The notes under the pieces: model-generated
Database searches by the model: none
What the model was told of the DNA's origin: nothing
Seen by the model: the letters and a program-made list of their open reading frames with translations, nothing else
DNA from: Lolium rigidum
Taxonomy: Eukaryota > Streptophyta > Magnoliopsida > Poales > Poaceae
DNA length: 64,000 nucleotides
NCBI RefSeq assembly: GCF_022539505.1
Contig: NC_061510.1
Span: 394,798,249 to 394,862,248 of the forward strand
Direction: 5' to 3'
Shown here: piece after piece, positions 46,961 to 59,186 of the stretch
Layout of the letters: the number at the start of each line of letters is the position of its first letter
Numbering within the stretch: the first letter of the stretch is position 1
Translations under genes and position numbers: made by a program

Positions 46961-47720
46961 GTGGTCATGGAACATGACAACACAAAGGACACCACTTGAC
47001 ATGGGTACCAACTCGCGTGCGCATACACGCACAAAAGCTAGGTAGAGAACATCCGTCAAATATCACTACAATTGTCATCATCGTCAAGCGTTGTACATGA
47101 TCCCCCAACTTCGACTTCACGATATAGTGGTTATCACCACAAACTGTTGCATGCATCCGAAGTTGGTCCATATGCCGAACAATCAACCATGCACATAAAC
47201 GTAGACACGTCCAACTCCGATGACGAGTATGGTACGAGAAATGTGCAGGGGCTTGCGCCCACCAAGACTACCGCAAACGAACATCCTTCTTGTGTCATTG
47301 CCGCCATGAAGAGTCCTCTAAAGCAGCTACAAGCTCCACAACCAACGACAAAAGTCTAGAGGCCCCACCAAACATGTCGGCAAATACAACTATCGAAACC
47401 CATATTGCGACCCNNNNNNNNNNNNNNNNNNNNNNNNNNNNNNNNNNNNNNNNNNNNNNNNNNNNNNNNNNNNNNNNNNNNNNNNNNNNNNNNNNNNNNN
47501 NNNNNNNNNNNNNGGCATGGAACATAAGAAATTATAGATACGTTTGAGACGTATCAGGCACCAATCGTCTGGAGCTCCAAAACAATGCCAACAAAGGAGG
47601 GGACGGCACTAAGCGCGGCCATATTATTCGAGAAGACCCGAATGCAATGATGAAAACAAGACGAAGATTTTTTTTTTCTTATACTAGGCTAGAGCTTTGA
47701 TTTTGTTCGAGCAATTGGGA
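46961..47720 (+). repeat. Dispersed repeat copy R1 (paired with 57585-58300), interrupted by the gap
   Basis: Shares the same order of strings as 57585-58300: GGAACAT(G/A)ACAAC, AAGGACACCA, ATCATCGTCA, GGTT/GTGATCACCAC, GGGCTTGCG, GGAGCTCCAAAAC and CGAGAAGACCCGA. Identity is moderate, so the copies are old. It has no convincing frame. The sequenced part is broken by 100 N. Confidence 0.6.
47414..47513. other. Assembly gap (100 N)
   Basis: Exactly 100 N, a conventional placeholder length, so the true size of the missing DNA is unknown. It lies within the dispersed repeat copy R1. Confidence 1.
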
Positions 47721-50700
47721 AGATTTGCCCAATTGATCTACATGAAGTGAGGAGAAAATCATATGTAAACTCTTAGAAAATCCAATGATACGCATTAAAG
47801 ATGTATCCATTTAAAAGATTTTTTTTTGAACGAGGGCAAAAGCTTTGCCCATTCATTGATTAAGAAGGAGTTTACAAGAAAGTAAAAGGTTCAAAAAATA
47901 TTACAATTACTCTCGCGGCATCAATTGACTCAAATTCTTAGCACCGGCTAGAACCCAAAGCTTTGCCTCTTTTGTGATCCTCTCGAAGATGATTTGCGAT
48001 GTGGCACGCTTGTTCTTGAAGACCCTATCATTTCTCTCGTTCCAAATCTCCCAAATAATGAGCATGGCAAGCGATGTCATCCCCTTGCGGTTTTGGCCCG
48101 ATGATATCAAAGTCCACCATTCCGTGAAGGTTAGGCCCGCCCAAGCGCTTGTATTAATAGAATGAATATCAAATCTCTCTTTGGCCTTGTCCCAAAGACG
48201 TAAGGAGACGCGGCAATGGACAAGAAGATGGTCGACGGATTCAAGGCATTGGTTGCAAAGTGGACAAGCTCCACAATTTGGCCAACCCCGCTTGGCCAAA
48301 CGATCGGCGGTCCAAATTCTATTTGGTAGACAAGCCAAATGAACAACTTAATCTTGGGAGGTGCCCACATCTTCCACATTGACTTGTATAAGCTTGAATA
48401 GGTGAGTCCCATGAATTGTAAATCGTAGGCGGACTTGGTGGTGTAGTGTCCACTCTCGGTGAGCTTCCATGAGATGTCGTCATCAACGTTTTCATTGAGG
48501 TTGAAATTTTGTATGAGAATCCAAAGCTCAATGAATTGGGTAAGGTGCTCGAAAGTAAAGTCTTCCCCAATCGCAACTTTATTCACCCAAGCATTGTCAC
48601 ACTACTGCAGAATAGGTCATCAGTGACAGGCTCAAAAGGTCCATTAGTGACGGGCAAAGCGCCTGTCACAAATGACTAGTCACTGGTATGAGGTTACTAG
48701 TGACAGGCAAAGTGCTTGTCAGTAGTATGTGTATTATAGTGACAGGCAAAAGAGATGCATGTCACTAGTTGCGATCAAAGGCGGCAGCTCTGTGAGGTCT
48801 TATAGTGACATGCACATTATTATGCCTGTCACTGATATGAATTTCAGTATTAAAAAAATAAAAACGTTTTCAACGAATATGCACTAACAAGAAGGTACAA
48901 TATAATATCATACAAAATTCAACGAAAACACAATACTAAAGCACTCCAATCCTGCAATAACATAGAGAAGGTTTACAAAACATAAATTCTAATCTTGCGG
49001 GCAAAACTAAGGCATCTTGCTGCGCGACTGATCTTTTTCTTCCCTCATTCATCTGCAATTTCTGAACTTGAAACGGAAAGTCCCTATGTGATTCATGGTT
49101 CATGCTTTGAGAAGCTCATGTTGCAAGTCTTGTAATCACATTCACACAAGCTGAAGTTTTGGCCGGCGACCATCTTCTATAGCTGGTTGCCACCTACACA
49201 CAAAACTAATTCTGGATAAGTTTAAAAACTGATTCGTAGTAAGATCAGTTGAATAAAATCACAAGATTCAATGTAAATCACATACAGGTTCATAGCATGT
49301 GCTATAAAATAATGCAATAACCTACGTGTAGCAAACTTATACAACAATTAATTTAGTAATCATCTTAAGTGTGTCGAGTACATCAAATATTTCTTGAAGG
49401 ATCTATCTGGAGTGTTGTGATTGTTTCAGTTCTCACCGGACAAATAATAAATATACCAAACAATCCCATCATATTACAATGTGCAGAATGTGCAGGGTGC
49501 AATTACAGAAGTGTTTTTTTCTTCAATTATAACTATATAGAGAGATCAAAGTAAAACTTAGCAAGCTCTGAATCATGATTTGAATCACGAATTATTTATG
49601 TCCGCACAAAATATTAACGCATATACAAGAACGACTCACAAAGTACATGACTAAATCCAAAATTAAGGAGGTGATATAGTACGGCGGGGATAGATAAGTA
49701 CTGACATGTAGACGAATAAATCCAAAAGGAGACGATTCAATTGGGGCTTGGGATTATCTATTTTCCACACCAAGGATTAATTCTGTGAGGTTCTGCGCAT
49801 GTGTGGTTGCTGCGTCCTCTCAGCCAACAATCGACCACGGGAAAAAGGAGTTCGTAAGTGAACTAAGAGAGAGAAAGAGTGACCTGATGGGGGCCTGTAG
49901 TTGTAGAAGGGGTCAACTGTAATGCGGTATCCGACTAGGAACCTCTCCTACGGATGTAGTCGAAGGTGATTTCAAAGTAAATACATCAAACAACAACAAC
50001 AAGAGATATAGGTCATTCCACAATTTAATGTTGAACGACAACTGTCATTTCCTAACCAAAAGGTTTGTCAAAAGTAAATTATACACCCCGAAAATATGTT
50101 TCCTATGGCACATACCTTCATGGGCTTCTTGGGCAGTAGCACCGTTTAGTATTAGGAGTTTAGGACACACACAAAACCTGAATGATACATCCTGCGTTTG
50201 GAAGAAAGAACAGTTAATGTATAAGACAAGATTGCTTGCCACTAGCTCTCTCTACGCATCAGTAGCCGAACCTGAATTAATCCGGGGCAAGGGAAATTTC
50301 TGCCCAAAACAGCAAAACGGTTGCTGCAATTGTAGTAGCTGAAGCCAACACATCTCAGCTCATATCGAGCTAGTCAACTCAACTGAACCAGATCGTGTGA
50401 GACAGACTGCATGAGATAAGACAATATAACATTGATTTTGAATAAGCTGCATCAACGTTTCCAATACTATATTCTTGTAAAAGAAGAGGTACACAAAACT
50501 GAACAAATTTATATGGCAGGCGCGAACACAAGTGCCAGGATCGAACTCACCATTTTCCAGAGTCCACCCTCCTCTTGATAAGGAAGTTGACCGGCGCATT
50601 GCCCGCACGCCTCCATCGTAAAGCTTCCTCACCGGCGCCAGCGGATCAAGTCAAGAGAGCAGATGGGCTGGGACAGGGCAAAAATGGTGAGCAAGGACGC

Positions 50701-51322
50701 AAGTAAGGAAGCCAGCGCAATCACGGCGCGGCGAAGTCAACGACGGTCGCTTGCGAGTAAACCAGAGGCAGACTCGCGGCGGCGGGCAGGCTCGCATGGC
50801 GGCGTACAGGGCGGCGGCGGCAAGCGAGCTCGCGGGCGGGGAAGCGGCGGCGGCGATGGGCTGGCTCGCGTGGCGGCGTGCAGGGCGGCGGCAGGCACGC
50901 GTGCGTGCGTGCGGCGGCAGCGCGGCGGCGTGCGTGCGGTGGCAGAGCGGCGATGTGGCAGGGGAAGTCTTGTGATTGCGATCGTTCTAAGAAAAAAAAG
51001 GCAGAAACGAAGCGATTAGTGGGGGTAGAGGAAGTTGCTTGCGCATCGCGTGTGCGCCCATCCGTGCGCCGCGCGAGCCGGGAGGCATCAAACGGTTCCC
51101 TTCTTATTCTCCACTTTGGGTCTCCTTTAGGGTAAAAAAAATAAATATAAATACGTATCATCATAATACAATTCCTCTCGTATTCATATCCACCGTCGAC
51201 ACCTCTGCCGTAGGCTCGCAAGGGGAAGGAAATCCTATACGACCTGGGTCGTACCACCCGTCGGTGGACCAAGTCGTCCGTTTGCCACGTAGCATAACGA
51301 ATTTTAAAGCTTCTGGCCCCTT

Positions 51323-52095
51323 TTTTTTTTTGACAATCAATACCACATATATTCATAGCAACAAATAGTACATGGTAGAGATACATGAACTGACTCCAAC
51401 GATTACAAAATAAAGTCTAAAAGATAGTAACAAATCTTCGAGGTCTTCAATTTCTTTCTTCTTCCAGAACACAATCTTGTACTCTTCTGAAGGCAGCCAA
51501 AGATAGATAACGAACCATAAATCTGTAGATACCGATGAAAGTTCTCCCATAATTTTTTGAGCCGCAATGCCAAGGCTGCGTGCACGCACGCAACCATTAA
51601 AGCAGTCATACAACATCGGCAAGGGTACCAACACCAGTAAGTCAGGGAATAATAACCGACTAGCTTTGTCGTCATCGATGGAGAGCCGAGAGTACGAATC
51701 ACCATTGTCGAGGACGTAGCAGCCGGGACAAAAACTAGAAAATTGTGATTGTTCAACACCACCATTGACGCCGGGAAGAAGATCTCGTCGTCGAACGAAA
51801 GGCCGAAGATCACTTATTGCAGATGATGTCATCTCCATTGAGGGAAAACCAACAAGAAGGCGGCTACCAAAATTCTAACATAATCTAATGAAAACAATAC
51901 TTTTATTCGAAACTCCACGCATAGATCGGGTTCCCCACTCCTCCCGACGCCGGCGAAGCCGATCGGAAGAGGGGGAACCAATCTATGGAGGAGGATGAAA
52001 TAGATGCGGCTAGGGTTAAGGCGGCGGCTGAGAGGAGAGACGGGAGTCTTTCGATAGAACCCTGCTAGGTGCTAGCCAGTTTGGTGGGGCACTTG
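51323..52095 (-). mobile_element. Retroposon with poly(A) and 21-bp target duplication, inside the CACTA element
   Basis: The same 21-base string occurs at 51302-51322 and 52096-52116. Between them, on the minus strand, the sequence has a leader (GTCTCTCCTCTCAGCCGCCG), an uninterrupted 161-codon frame (51838-51353) and a 3' end GTATTGATTGTC plus an A-tract. This is the form of an L1-mobilised RNA. The frame (MEMTSSAISDLRP start, two hydrophobic stretches near residues 80-90 and 140-155) is not recognised. It is either a non-autonomous LINE derivative or a processed copy of a host transcript. Confidence 0.8.
51353..51838 (-). CDS. Unrecognised 161-residue frame in the retroposon
   Basis: Open from ATG at 51838 to a stop at 51353 on the transcribed strand of the retroposon. 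No domain is recognised. A +1 overlapping frame (51813-51403) is similarly long, so the openness of either frame may be accidental. Coding status is uncertain. Confidence 0.25.
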   Translation of the reverse strand: MEMTSSAISDLRPFVRRRDLLPGVNGGVEQSQFSSFCPGCYVLDNGDSYSRLSIDDDKASRLLFPDLLVLVPLPMLYDCFNGCVRARSLGIAAQKIMGELSSVSTDLWFVIYLWLPSEEYKIVFWKKKEIEDLEDLLLSFRLYFVIVGVSSCISTMYYLLL

Positions 52096-54935
52096 TTTTA
52101 AAGCTTCTGGCCCCTTAATTACTTGTCCCTAATCAAATCTCTAATCCCACGAGGACCAAACCATCCCCGAACTATTCCTGTGATTCATTTTCTGTTCCTT
52201 TTCTTCTTGCGAGGGCCCGTCTATTAAGATGGGGAACGAATTTGAAGACGGCGACCGGACGACGTCATGGCGGACGGCCATGGAACGGACATGGCAGCCG
52301 ATCGCCGCTGTGCACAGCGCCTCCAAGGCGTCGGGAAGGAGGTGCAGTGCAGGACGCGAAGGAGGGGTTGCCCATGGCAGCTGCAGCTCGAGCGCCGGTA
52401 GTGCCTCCAGCGACGGCATCGTGAAGGAGCTGCTCCACAAAGCGCGGAGAAGGTTTTACTTTCCGCCACCAAATAAAACTTGAACGGTAGGCCCCGTAAG
52501 GCTACTCTAATAGCTATTGGAATGAGGAGGATCAGCTCCAGATAGCACTCCGTTCCTATATGCTTTCACTGCTCGCCGCCGGCGAGGACAAATCAAATCT
52601 TAAATGTGCTGGTTGGCTAGAACCTAGCGGTAAAATAAACAATTAAACCCGATTAATTTAAAACCATTCTTAGTGTTACACCTGTCTGGTCGGCGGAAAA
52701 AATATCGGTACAGTGACAGGCATTGACAGATGCTTGTCACTAACATATTTGGCCTTTCAGCCGATGCCTATAAAAAATGCTAGTGACGCTCTCTTTTATG
52801 CGCCAGTCACTAGTGTTTTGTACTAGTGACAGGCTTATAAGAGACAGTCACTAGTGTTTGTACTAGGCATAATTTTGCCAGTCACTGAACACCGGGAGGC
52901 TATAAGCCTTTCTGCAGTAGTGTCATGAAGAGTTTGTGCCACCTTCCAATTTTTTCTTTTTGAAGAGGCGAAAATAAGCGGTGCGATCTCAATAGGCTTT
53001 TTCCCCTCAAGCCAAGGAGCAAACCAAAACGGTGTTTTGGACCCATTGCCAACCGTGATTGTGGTGGCGCCGTAGAAGAGCTCCATATCTTGGTCGGAGC
53101 ATGGGTTACCGGAGCCAATCCAAATTTTGTTGGGGTCTTTCCATTCCAACCAAGGCCACCGAAGACGTAGTGTCGTTGCGAATTTTCCGGTATGGAGGAT
53201 GTCAAGGCCACCAAACTTCTTTGGGCGACATACAATCTCCCAATTTACTTTACATTTTGCACCCGTAGTGTGCTCTTTCGCCGACCAAAGGAAGGCTCAT
53301 TCAATCTTGTTGAAGAAGGAGATAGTTTCCATCGGGATGGATAGAGGTGTCAAGTGGTAGATGGCTTGGGAGGGGATGACGGATTTGATCAATGCGGAAC
53401 GGCCGGCCATAGATATGTACTTTCCATTCCAAGTAGGTAGCTTGCCGGCGCACTTATCCTCAAGGTGTTGGATATCCTTCCTCCTAAGGAATTTAACTGT
53501 AAGGGGCAACCCGAGGTATCTCATTGGGAAGGACTCTCTCTTGGCCGGAATGTCAAGGAGGATGTCATCAAGGTTGAGATCTCCGCAACGTATTGGAACA
53601 ACGGAGCTTTTGTGGAAGTTTGTACAAAGACCGGTAACTTTCCCGATGTCATAGAGGATATGGGCAAGATTTTGGACATCTTCTTTTAAAGGCGCAACAA
53701 AAATAGCCGCATCATCCGCATATAGTGATGTGCGGAGGATGTGGCCTCTACCCCGGAGTTTGTGAAGAATGTCGTGGCTAGTTGCTTTCTCCAAAATTTG
53801 GGCTAAGGTGTCTATGGCAAGAACAAAGAGTAGTGGCGAGAGGGGGTCTCCTTACCTTAGCCCGCGGCCAAGCCTAAAAGGAGGGCCGGCCACCCCATTA
53901 AGAAGAACCCTAGAGGTGGCGGTGTTGAGTAGAGCAACAATCCAATTCCGGAAGCGAGCCGGGATGCCCCTTTTTGCAAGAAGATCAATAAGGTACCCCC
54001 ATCGGATGGAGTCAAAAGCTTTCCGAATGTCGAGCTTGAAGAGAAGGGCCGGGGTCTTGTTCTTGTGTAGTCTTGTGGCAAGGTTCTTGACATAGAGAAA
54101 GTTGTCATGTATGCTTCTTTTCTTGATAAAGGCACTTTGAGCATTGGAAACAAGCTCATCCATCAAAGGCCCCAAACGGTTTGCCATGATCTTCGAGATG
54201 ATCTTAGCAATGGCATGGATCTAATAGGTCGATAGTCGGCAATCTCTTCGGCCCCCTCTTTCTTCGGAAGAAGTGCTATGTTTGCGGAGTTTAGCCAATG
54301 AAAATTTTCGGCATGTAAGTTCCCAAAAAGATGAATGACGTTCATCACATCCCCTCGAATTGTGCTCCAACATCTGTTGAAGAAGTTGGCGGTAAAACCA
54401 TCCGGCCCCGGGGCCTTGTCACCGGGCATTTGCTTGATAGCCTCCTTGACCTCATCCTCGGTGAAATTTTCCCCAAGAGAGTGTAGGTCCGGAGAAGTGA
54501 AGTTAAGCTCATCCCAATTGAAGTCATGGGTACTAGGTTCTCCTCTACCCGTGATGGCCTTGAAATGATCATAGACGATTTTTTCCTTGTTGCCGTGCTC
54601 CGTCACCCACCCATTGTTTTTCTTGAGCCGGTGTATGTGATTTTTCCTTCTTCTAGCATTGACCCGTAAATGAAAAAACTTGGTGTTGGCGTCTCCCTCT
54701 TTGATGTTTGCCACGCGAGCACATTGCTTTTTTCTAGCCCTTTCCACGACGGCAAGCGCGATGACCTTCCTCTTCAACTTGGCGCGAAGATCAACCTCTT
54801 CCGGAAAAAGTTGTCGATGATCTTGGGCCACATCAAGTTGGAGAATAACTAGTAGAGCCGCAACATGTGTCTTGTGTTCGCCGAATGTGGTGGATCAAAG
54901 CTTGGCTTTGGGGATGAAAATCTTGAGACCGGTTT

Positions 54936-55474
54936 ATCGTTGGACTCGTCACCATCGGCGCTCGTCCAGTGTTTCCTTCTTGAAGGCTTACAGTGGTGGA
55001 GCTATATGTATGTCGGGGGGACCACTGCCCCCCCCCCCGGTTTGGTTGTTTGTATTGGCACCAACATCATGGGATATTGACATTGAGATGTTTGGATGGT
55101 CAAAATGATGTTACCGTCGAGAGGTATATGGCATCGGGTTTTTTTTTTCTGGGTCAAGCATGTTAGGTTGTTGGATTTTGCATTACGAACAAAAGATTAC
55201 ACTTGCGTGAATTCGCATATTTCTTTAGCCTCCCACTCGTCGATCTCCATGAAAAAACCCGCTACTCCAGTTGTTTTATTCCAGATGAAATTACAAAAGA
55301 AACTTTAAAAAAAATGGTTTCAGAAGCTCTCCACTCTGCCGAAATCTGCCGTTGAGGAGTGGAGAGGATCCAAACAGGTCCATAGCATCCAGGGGATCAT
55401 CAAAAGATTGCGGAGCTTCTCATAGTCATAGAGCCCAATCGTGCAACAGAAATCATTTGAACGGAAGAGGCCAG
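54936..55474. other. Unclassified sequence beyond the LINE
   Basis: Contains an 11-base C run (55026-55036) and a T run (55139-55148). No gene, RNA or clear element boundary is recognised. Confidence 0.35.
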
Positions 55475-55925
55475 TAAAAACGTGGTTCGCTGAACTTGAA
55501 CGTGATTGTTCGCGCCTCACCTGTTTATTGAGTATTTATCTTTCGAGATGGAGTGTTACGCTTTGAGTACGCGTTCAGTCAGCGTGCGCATCCCGTGTTC
55601 CGGAGTCGCTGGATTATTCAGAACAGTCAGTGGCAATCGCATCACGTCGAGCCATGCAGCTCGCGTGGGTGTCGGCCGGTCCCGGACACGGAGAAGCGGC
55701 CGTCCTGCCGGATGGGCCGACGTCGAACGGGTCTTCTCTTCTCCTCCCACAGCAGCAGCTAGCTGTGCATTGTCCCACCCTGTTGGTAGCTTGTCTACAT
55801 GCCCGGCGGATCAGGCCCCCCTCGCTGTTCCTTCCAATGCTGCGAGATGGGTCACTCAATTGTCGATTCCCTAGCGTTGAAAGGGAAAGGGAGCCACATG
55901 AGAATGCATATGAGAGAAATCCCCA
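55475..55925 (+). repeat. Local segment family, copy A
   Basis: Shares an ordered set of strings with 58500-58925: AACGTGG(T/C)TCG, GCGCGCC-like TTCGCGCCT, GTGTTCCG(G/A)AGTC, TTCCGGACACG-like GTCCCGGACACG, GCCGGATGGGCCGACGT, ATCAGG(C/A)CCCC, TGCTGCGAGATGGGTCACTC and GAGAATGCAT. Also similar, more weakly, to copies B and D. No coding function evident. Confidence 0.65.
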
Positions 55926-56956
55926 AGTGAGAAGGCATATGGGAGTAGATAAATCTATGTAAGGGGAATATGCATTTGATGATGCAGACTTTTGCATCAT
56001 ACGATGCAACTTTGTCCCAAGTGATATGCAAATGCACAACAAATCCCCACCGACCCGTGTAATCCAATCGTCAATCTAAACACCTCCTACCTCCTCTACA
56101 TCAGCCGTGTCGCCATCGATTCCTTGCTTTTCCGTCGCTGCCCTACCAAATAGCCACTGGATCTGCCGTCGTCGAGCCTTGCCTGCCGTTTCCCGACGGA
56201 ATTGCAATCGTGTCGCCCCGCACCTAGATGCCGCCACGCCGCCATCCCAATATTTTGGAAGGCTTCCACGGTGTTCAGCTAAGGCTATACGGCAGATACG
56301 TCGTGGAGGTTACAAACGGCAACCAAGATTGGTGGCTTGACACAAACGGCAACCAAAGTCGATGACGAGTTCTATGTAATGTCGGAGCATGTATCGAAGT
56401 GTTGAAATGAAAGTTTCAAGTCTTGAGTCGAGAGATTTATTCACATCATCTTAAATTCCTTTAGTGCCCTATTTTAATCACCTATTATGGAAAATAAATT
56501 TGCTGCTTCAAATGTTAAAAATGGCTATATAAAATATCGATGTACTTGCAGGTGCGTAAGCCAGTGGCTAGGAGACAGAACCGGGAAGCGGCTGACGATT
56601 GGGACGTCACCGTAGGGCTCTAGATCGTCTTCTACCTGCTTGTATCCTGTGGGTTAGGCCTTGTGTAGGGGAACAATGCCTAGTTATGACTACCGCGGCA
56701 TGTTTGCCATGCTTTGTTGTTCTCTTTTTTCAGTCTTTGGATTTAGGATCTTTGATCCTGGTATGTACCGTAACTTGATCTGTGTGTAGTCGAGTCTTCA
56801 TTAATTTAAATTGGACTCTTCTCAAGCCTTCGGTCTAAAAATATCAAAAATAGATTTGGTGCTTCAAATGTCAAAAACAGGTGCCATGATCCTTTTCCTT
56901 TTTGCCTAACCTTTGCGTCATCTGTTAGAGATAGTTTTACAATGACCCCTGGCATC
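55926..56956. other. Unclassified sequence between local copies A and B
   Basis: 56100-56340 reads as a short GC-rich open stretch ending near a GGTTACAAACGGC string and is followed by AT-rich DNA; 56560-56840 resembles a retroposon 3' part (GTTAGGCCTTGTGTAGGGG, CTTCTCAAGCCTTCGGTCT). No recognised domain. Confidence 0.35.
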
Positions 56957-57295
56957 CTAGCTCACACTGATTTTTTGTCTGAGGTGAACTGGCGATCGCA
57001 CACGCGACGTCGTGTCGGGCGGACCCGGACGGCGAGGAACGGACACGGACCCAACGTCAGCAACGTGGTCTTCTCGTCGGACAGCAGCTAGCCGTGCACA
57101 GGCCCGCAGATGCATAAACTGTGCACATGCTCGGAGAGGCGGATCAGGTCCCCTTCGCCGTTTCTTCCATGTCCGTTTCAGGCTTCAGCAGATGAGATTG
57201 GCATCCAGCGTCTCGCTGCTCCTTCCGCAAATCCGCGGCTGCGGAATGGGCAGCCACGTGCCCCATCATCATTCCATTACCACGGTTTTACTACA
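56957..57295 (+). repeat. Local segment family, copy B
   Basis: Close to copy D: CTAGCTCAC, ACACG(C/T)CGCGTCGTG-like block, GGACGG, CAGCAGCTAGCC, AAACTGTGCACATGCTCGG, AGAGGCGGATCAGGTCCCC, GCAGATGAGATTGGCA, CAGCGTCTCG and GGCTGCGGAATGGGCAG appear in the same order, followed by a CACGTG G-box. Confidence 0.7.
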
Positions 57296-57584
57296 TGATA
57301 GTACAATGGTTTTCTCACAAGGCAAAAGACCATTAAGTGCTCAGGGCCAGAAATAATTTATAAGGAGGGCCCGATCCACATTATGCAACTTGGAGGAGGG
57401 CATTGGGGATAATTTAGATCAATGTAGAAATAAATTACACATAATGTTGAGGGGTTTTCGCAACAAAAAAAACTCACCATAGGGATAGATGGCCCTAACC
57501 CGCACTCCTAGCTCCGTCCCAGCAAGTGGCCCCATTAATTTGTGGAAAACAAAGAAAAAAAATGTAAACACGTGTCCAAAAAGT

Positions 57585-58300
57585 TCTAAGCGTGGAACAT
57601 AACAACCTGAAGGACACCAATGACATGGCTACCAACGGACGCGAGCACATGATAGCCCGAAGAGAGCATGGGTAGAAGATCACTGCAAGTTTCATCGTCA
57701 TCAAACGTAGTACGTAATCCACTAACTTCGTCTTCACGACAAACAACCATCAATGTTGTGATCACCACGAAAAGTTGCACGGAATGCCGCTCCATATGGC
57801 TAAATAGTTGACTAGACACGCAAACGATAGACCAACACGACTTAATTGACGAGCATCGGAGGAGAAATATGCATGGGCTTGCGTCAATCTAGACTCCCAC
57901 AAGAGGACCCTTCTCGTGTCTCTGACACCACCAGTCTGCACCAACTAGGATTCCACAACGAACAACAAAGCACGAGGGGGGGCATCGAAATATGTGGGCA
58001 AAGCCGACTACCAAAACCCGCACCGCGCCCCAGCCATGCTCGACACCATCATATTCTCACACAAATAATCATGTGGTCAAGGCAGCCCCTCCCCGTCACC
58101 CACATTGTTGGTCCCTCCAACCGGTTGGAGCTCCAAAACGATGCCCACAAGAGCGGACACGCCGCCATGCCTGCTATCATTTGATCCGAGAAGACCCGAG
58201 ATCTAGTTGCAGTGATGAAAATGATATTATAGCTTTGGCTTTTCTTCTTGAACTAGGCTAATAAAACATCGATTGTTCCATTAAGTAGGAAAATGTTTGC
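57585..58300 (+). repeat. Dispersed repeat copy R2 (paired with 46961-47720)
   Basis: Complete, ungapped copy of the repeat described at 46961-47720, in the same orientation and ending in an AGGCTA...TTGTTC stretch near 58255-58280 in both. Likely a fragment of an old transposable element; class unknown. Confidence 0.6.
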
Positions 58301-58350
58301 CCGGTTTGCGTACAATAATGCGCAGACACTTTTTGGAGTTAAATAATATA

Positions 58351-58424
58351 CTTCCTCCTCTGTCCACAAAAAGATATATAGAAGATTTATCTGAATTTAT
58401 GACATCTTTTTATAGATAGAGGTA
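58351..58424. mobile_element. Degenerate Stowaway-like MITE
   Basis: CTTCCTCCTCTGTCCACAAA with AAGATAT on the left is matched by ATCTTTTTATAGATAGAGG on the right, with TA on the left side (58349-58350). Short hairpin element. Confidence 0.5.
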
Positions 58425-58499
58425 ATAGTTAAAGTAGGCCATTTTAAAATTGCAATTATTTGAATTTGCACATATAGACCTTTTGACTAGAAGAGGCTC

Positions 58500-58925
58500 G
58501 GAAAACGTGGCTCGTTGACCTTGAACGCTCGCGCCTGTTCCTATAGTTTCACGCTTTGACTATGCGTTTAGTCACCGTGCACATGCCGTGTTCCGAAGTC
58601 CTCTAATACGCGTACTCAAAGCGTGAGACTCATAAAATAGAAGTGCTAGCCAAACCATTTCGCGAGTCGATACGACCCCGTCGTCGACTGAGCTGCCATC
58701 GCAATTATTCTAAACAGTAGCAGTCATGTAGCGGTGTCGGGTCGGGCGGTTCCGGACACGAAGAAAACGGCATCTCTTGCCGGATGGGCCGACGTGCAGG
58801 TAAACTGTCAACATGCTTTGATCGGCCGATCAGGACCCCCTCCTGCTCCTTCCACTGCTGCGAGATGGGTCACTCGCTCGATTTCATCGAGAGGAAAGGG
58901 AAAGGCAGCTATATGAGAATGCATG
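58500..58925 (+). repeat. Local segment family, copy C
   Basis: Nearest relative of copy A. Shares the CGGATGGGCCGACGT, CTGCTGCGAGATGGGTCACT and GAGAATGCATG strings in order. Same orientation as A, B and D. Confidence 0.65.
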
Positions 58926-59186
58926 TCAGAAATCGATTTCACCTTTTCCCTAATGTGAAACCTATGCAAGTCGACAGCTTCATCGTACAGATAGCTGAAC
59001 CTGGACCGCTATGTAGCACGGGGAGAGAGACGCACCGAAAACCAATCTAGTGTTCCTTCCCCTCGTGACGATGGCATAGGGTTATCTTGGAGTGATCACG
59101 ACCTCTTATCAGCGGAAGATTTTGTTTTTTTCTTAGGTATATGCAGTGTCTTCTTTGAATGATAAGATGTAGTTAGAATAAGGTCT

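Larger units (their letters stand above)
48600..52922. mobile_element. Non-autonomous CACTA transposon, 4.3 kb
   Basis: Starts CACTACTGCAGAA and ends TTCTGCAGTAGTG, perfect 13-bp inverted ends, with the 3-bp duplication TCA at 48597-48599 and 52923-52925. Both subterminal zones (48605-48840 and 52690-52910) are packed with copies of AGTGACAGGC and GTCACTAGT in both orientations, the binding-site arrays expected of CACTA/En-Spm elements. No TNP2-type transposase was found. The interior holds unclassified DNA (49000-50650), a GC-rich block (50660-51080), a younger retroposon (51323-52095) and a GC-rich block at 52230-52490; the last two GC-rich blocks may be captured host sequence. Confidence 0.92.
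47818..54935 (-). pseudogene. L1-type LINE, 5'-truncated ORF2, split by a CACTA element
   Basis: The 3' tail (T-run on the plus strand) is at 47818-47827. ORF2 read from about 54850 downwards has a pre-RT region (KEGDANTKFFH, DKAPGPDGF), the RT core with LFKLDIRKAFDS and LYADDAAIF (catalytic YADD at about 53720), a post-RT region (RYLGLPLT, MAGRSALIKSV), then, on the far side of the insertion, zf-RVT (CPLCNQCLESVDHLLVHC) and EIWNERNDRVF. Breaks: a frameshift near 54215, TAA at 53852-53854 in the conserved LRQGDP position, TGA at 53297-53299 and a frameshift near 48335. No endonuclease domain is visible upstream, so the copy is 5'-truncated. The insertion at 48600-52922 plus its 3-bp duplication is a multiple of three. 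Confidence 0.85.

Noticed and set aside
50721..51386. 221-codon minus-strand frame within the CACTA element
   Set aside because: Crosses the boundary of the later retroposon and its target duplication, so it cannot be one ancestral gene; no domain.
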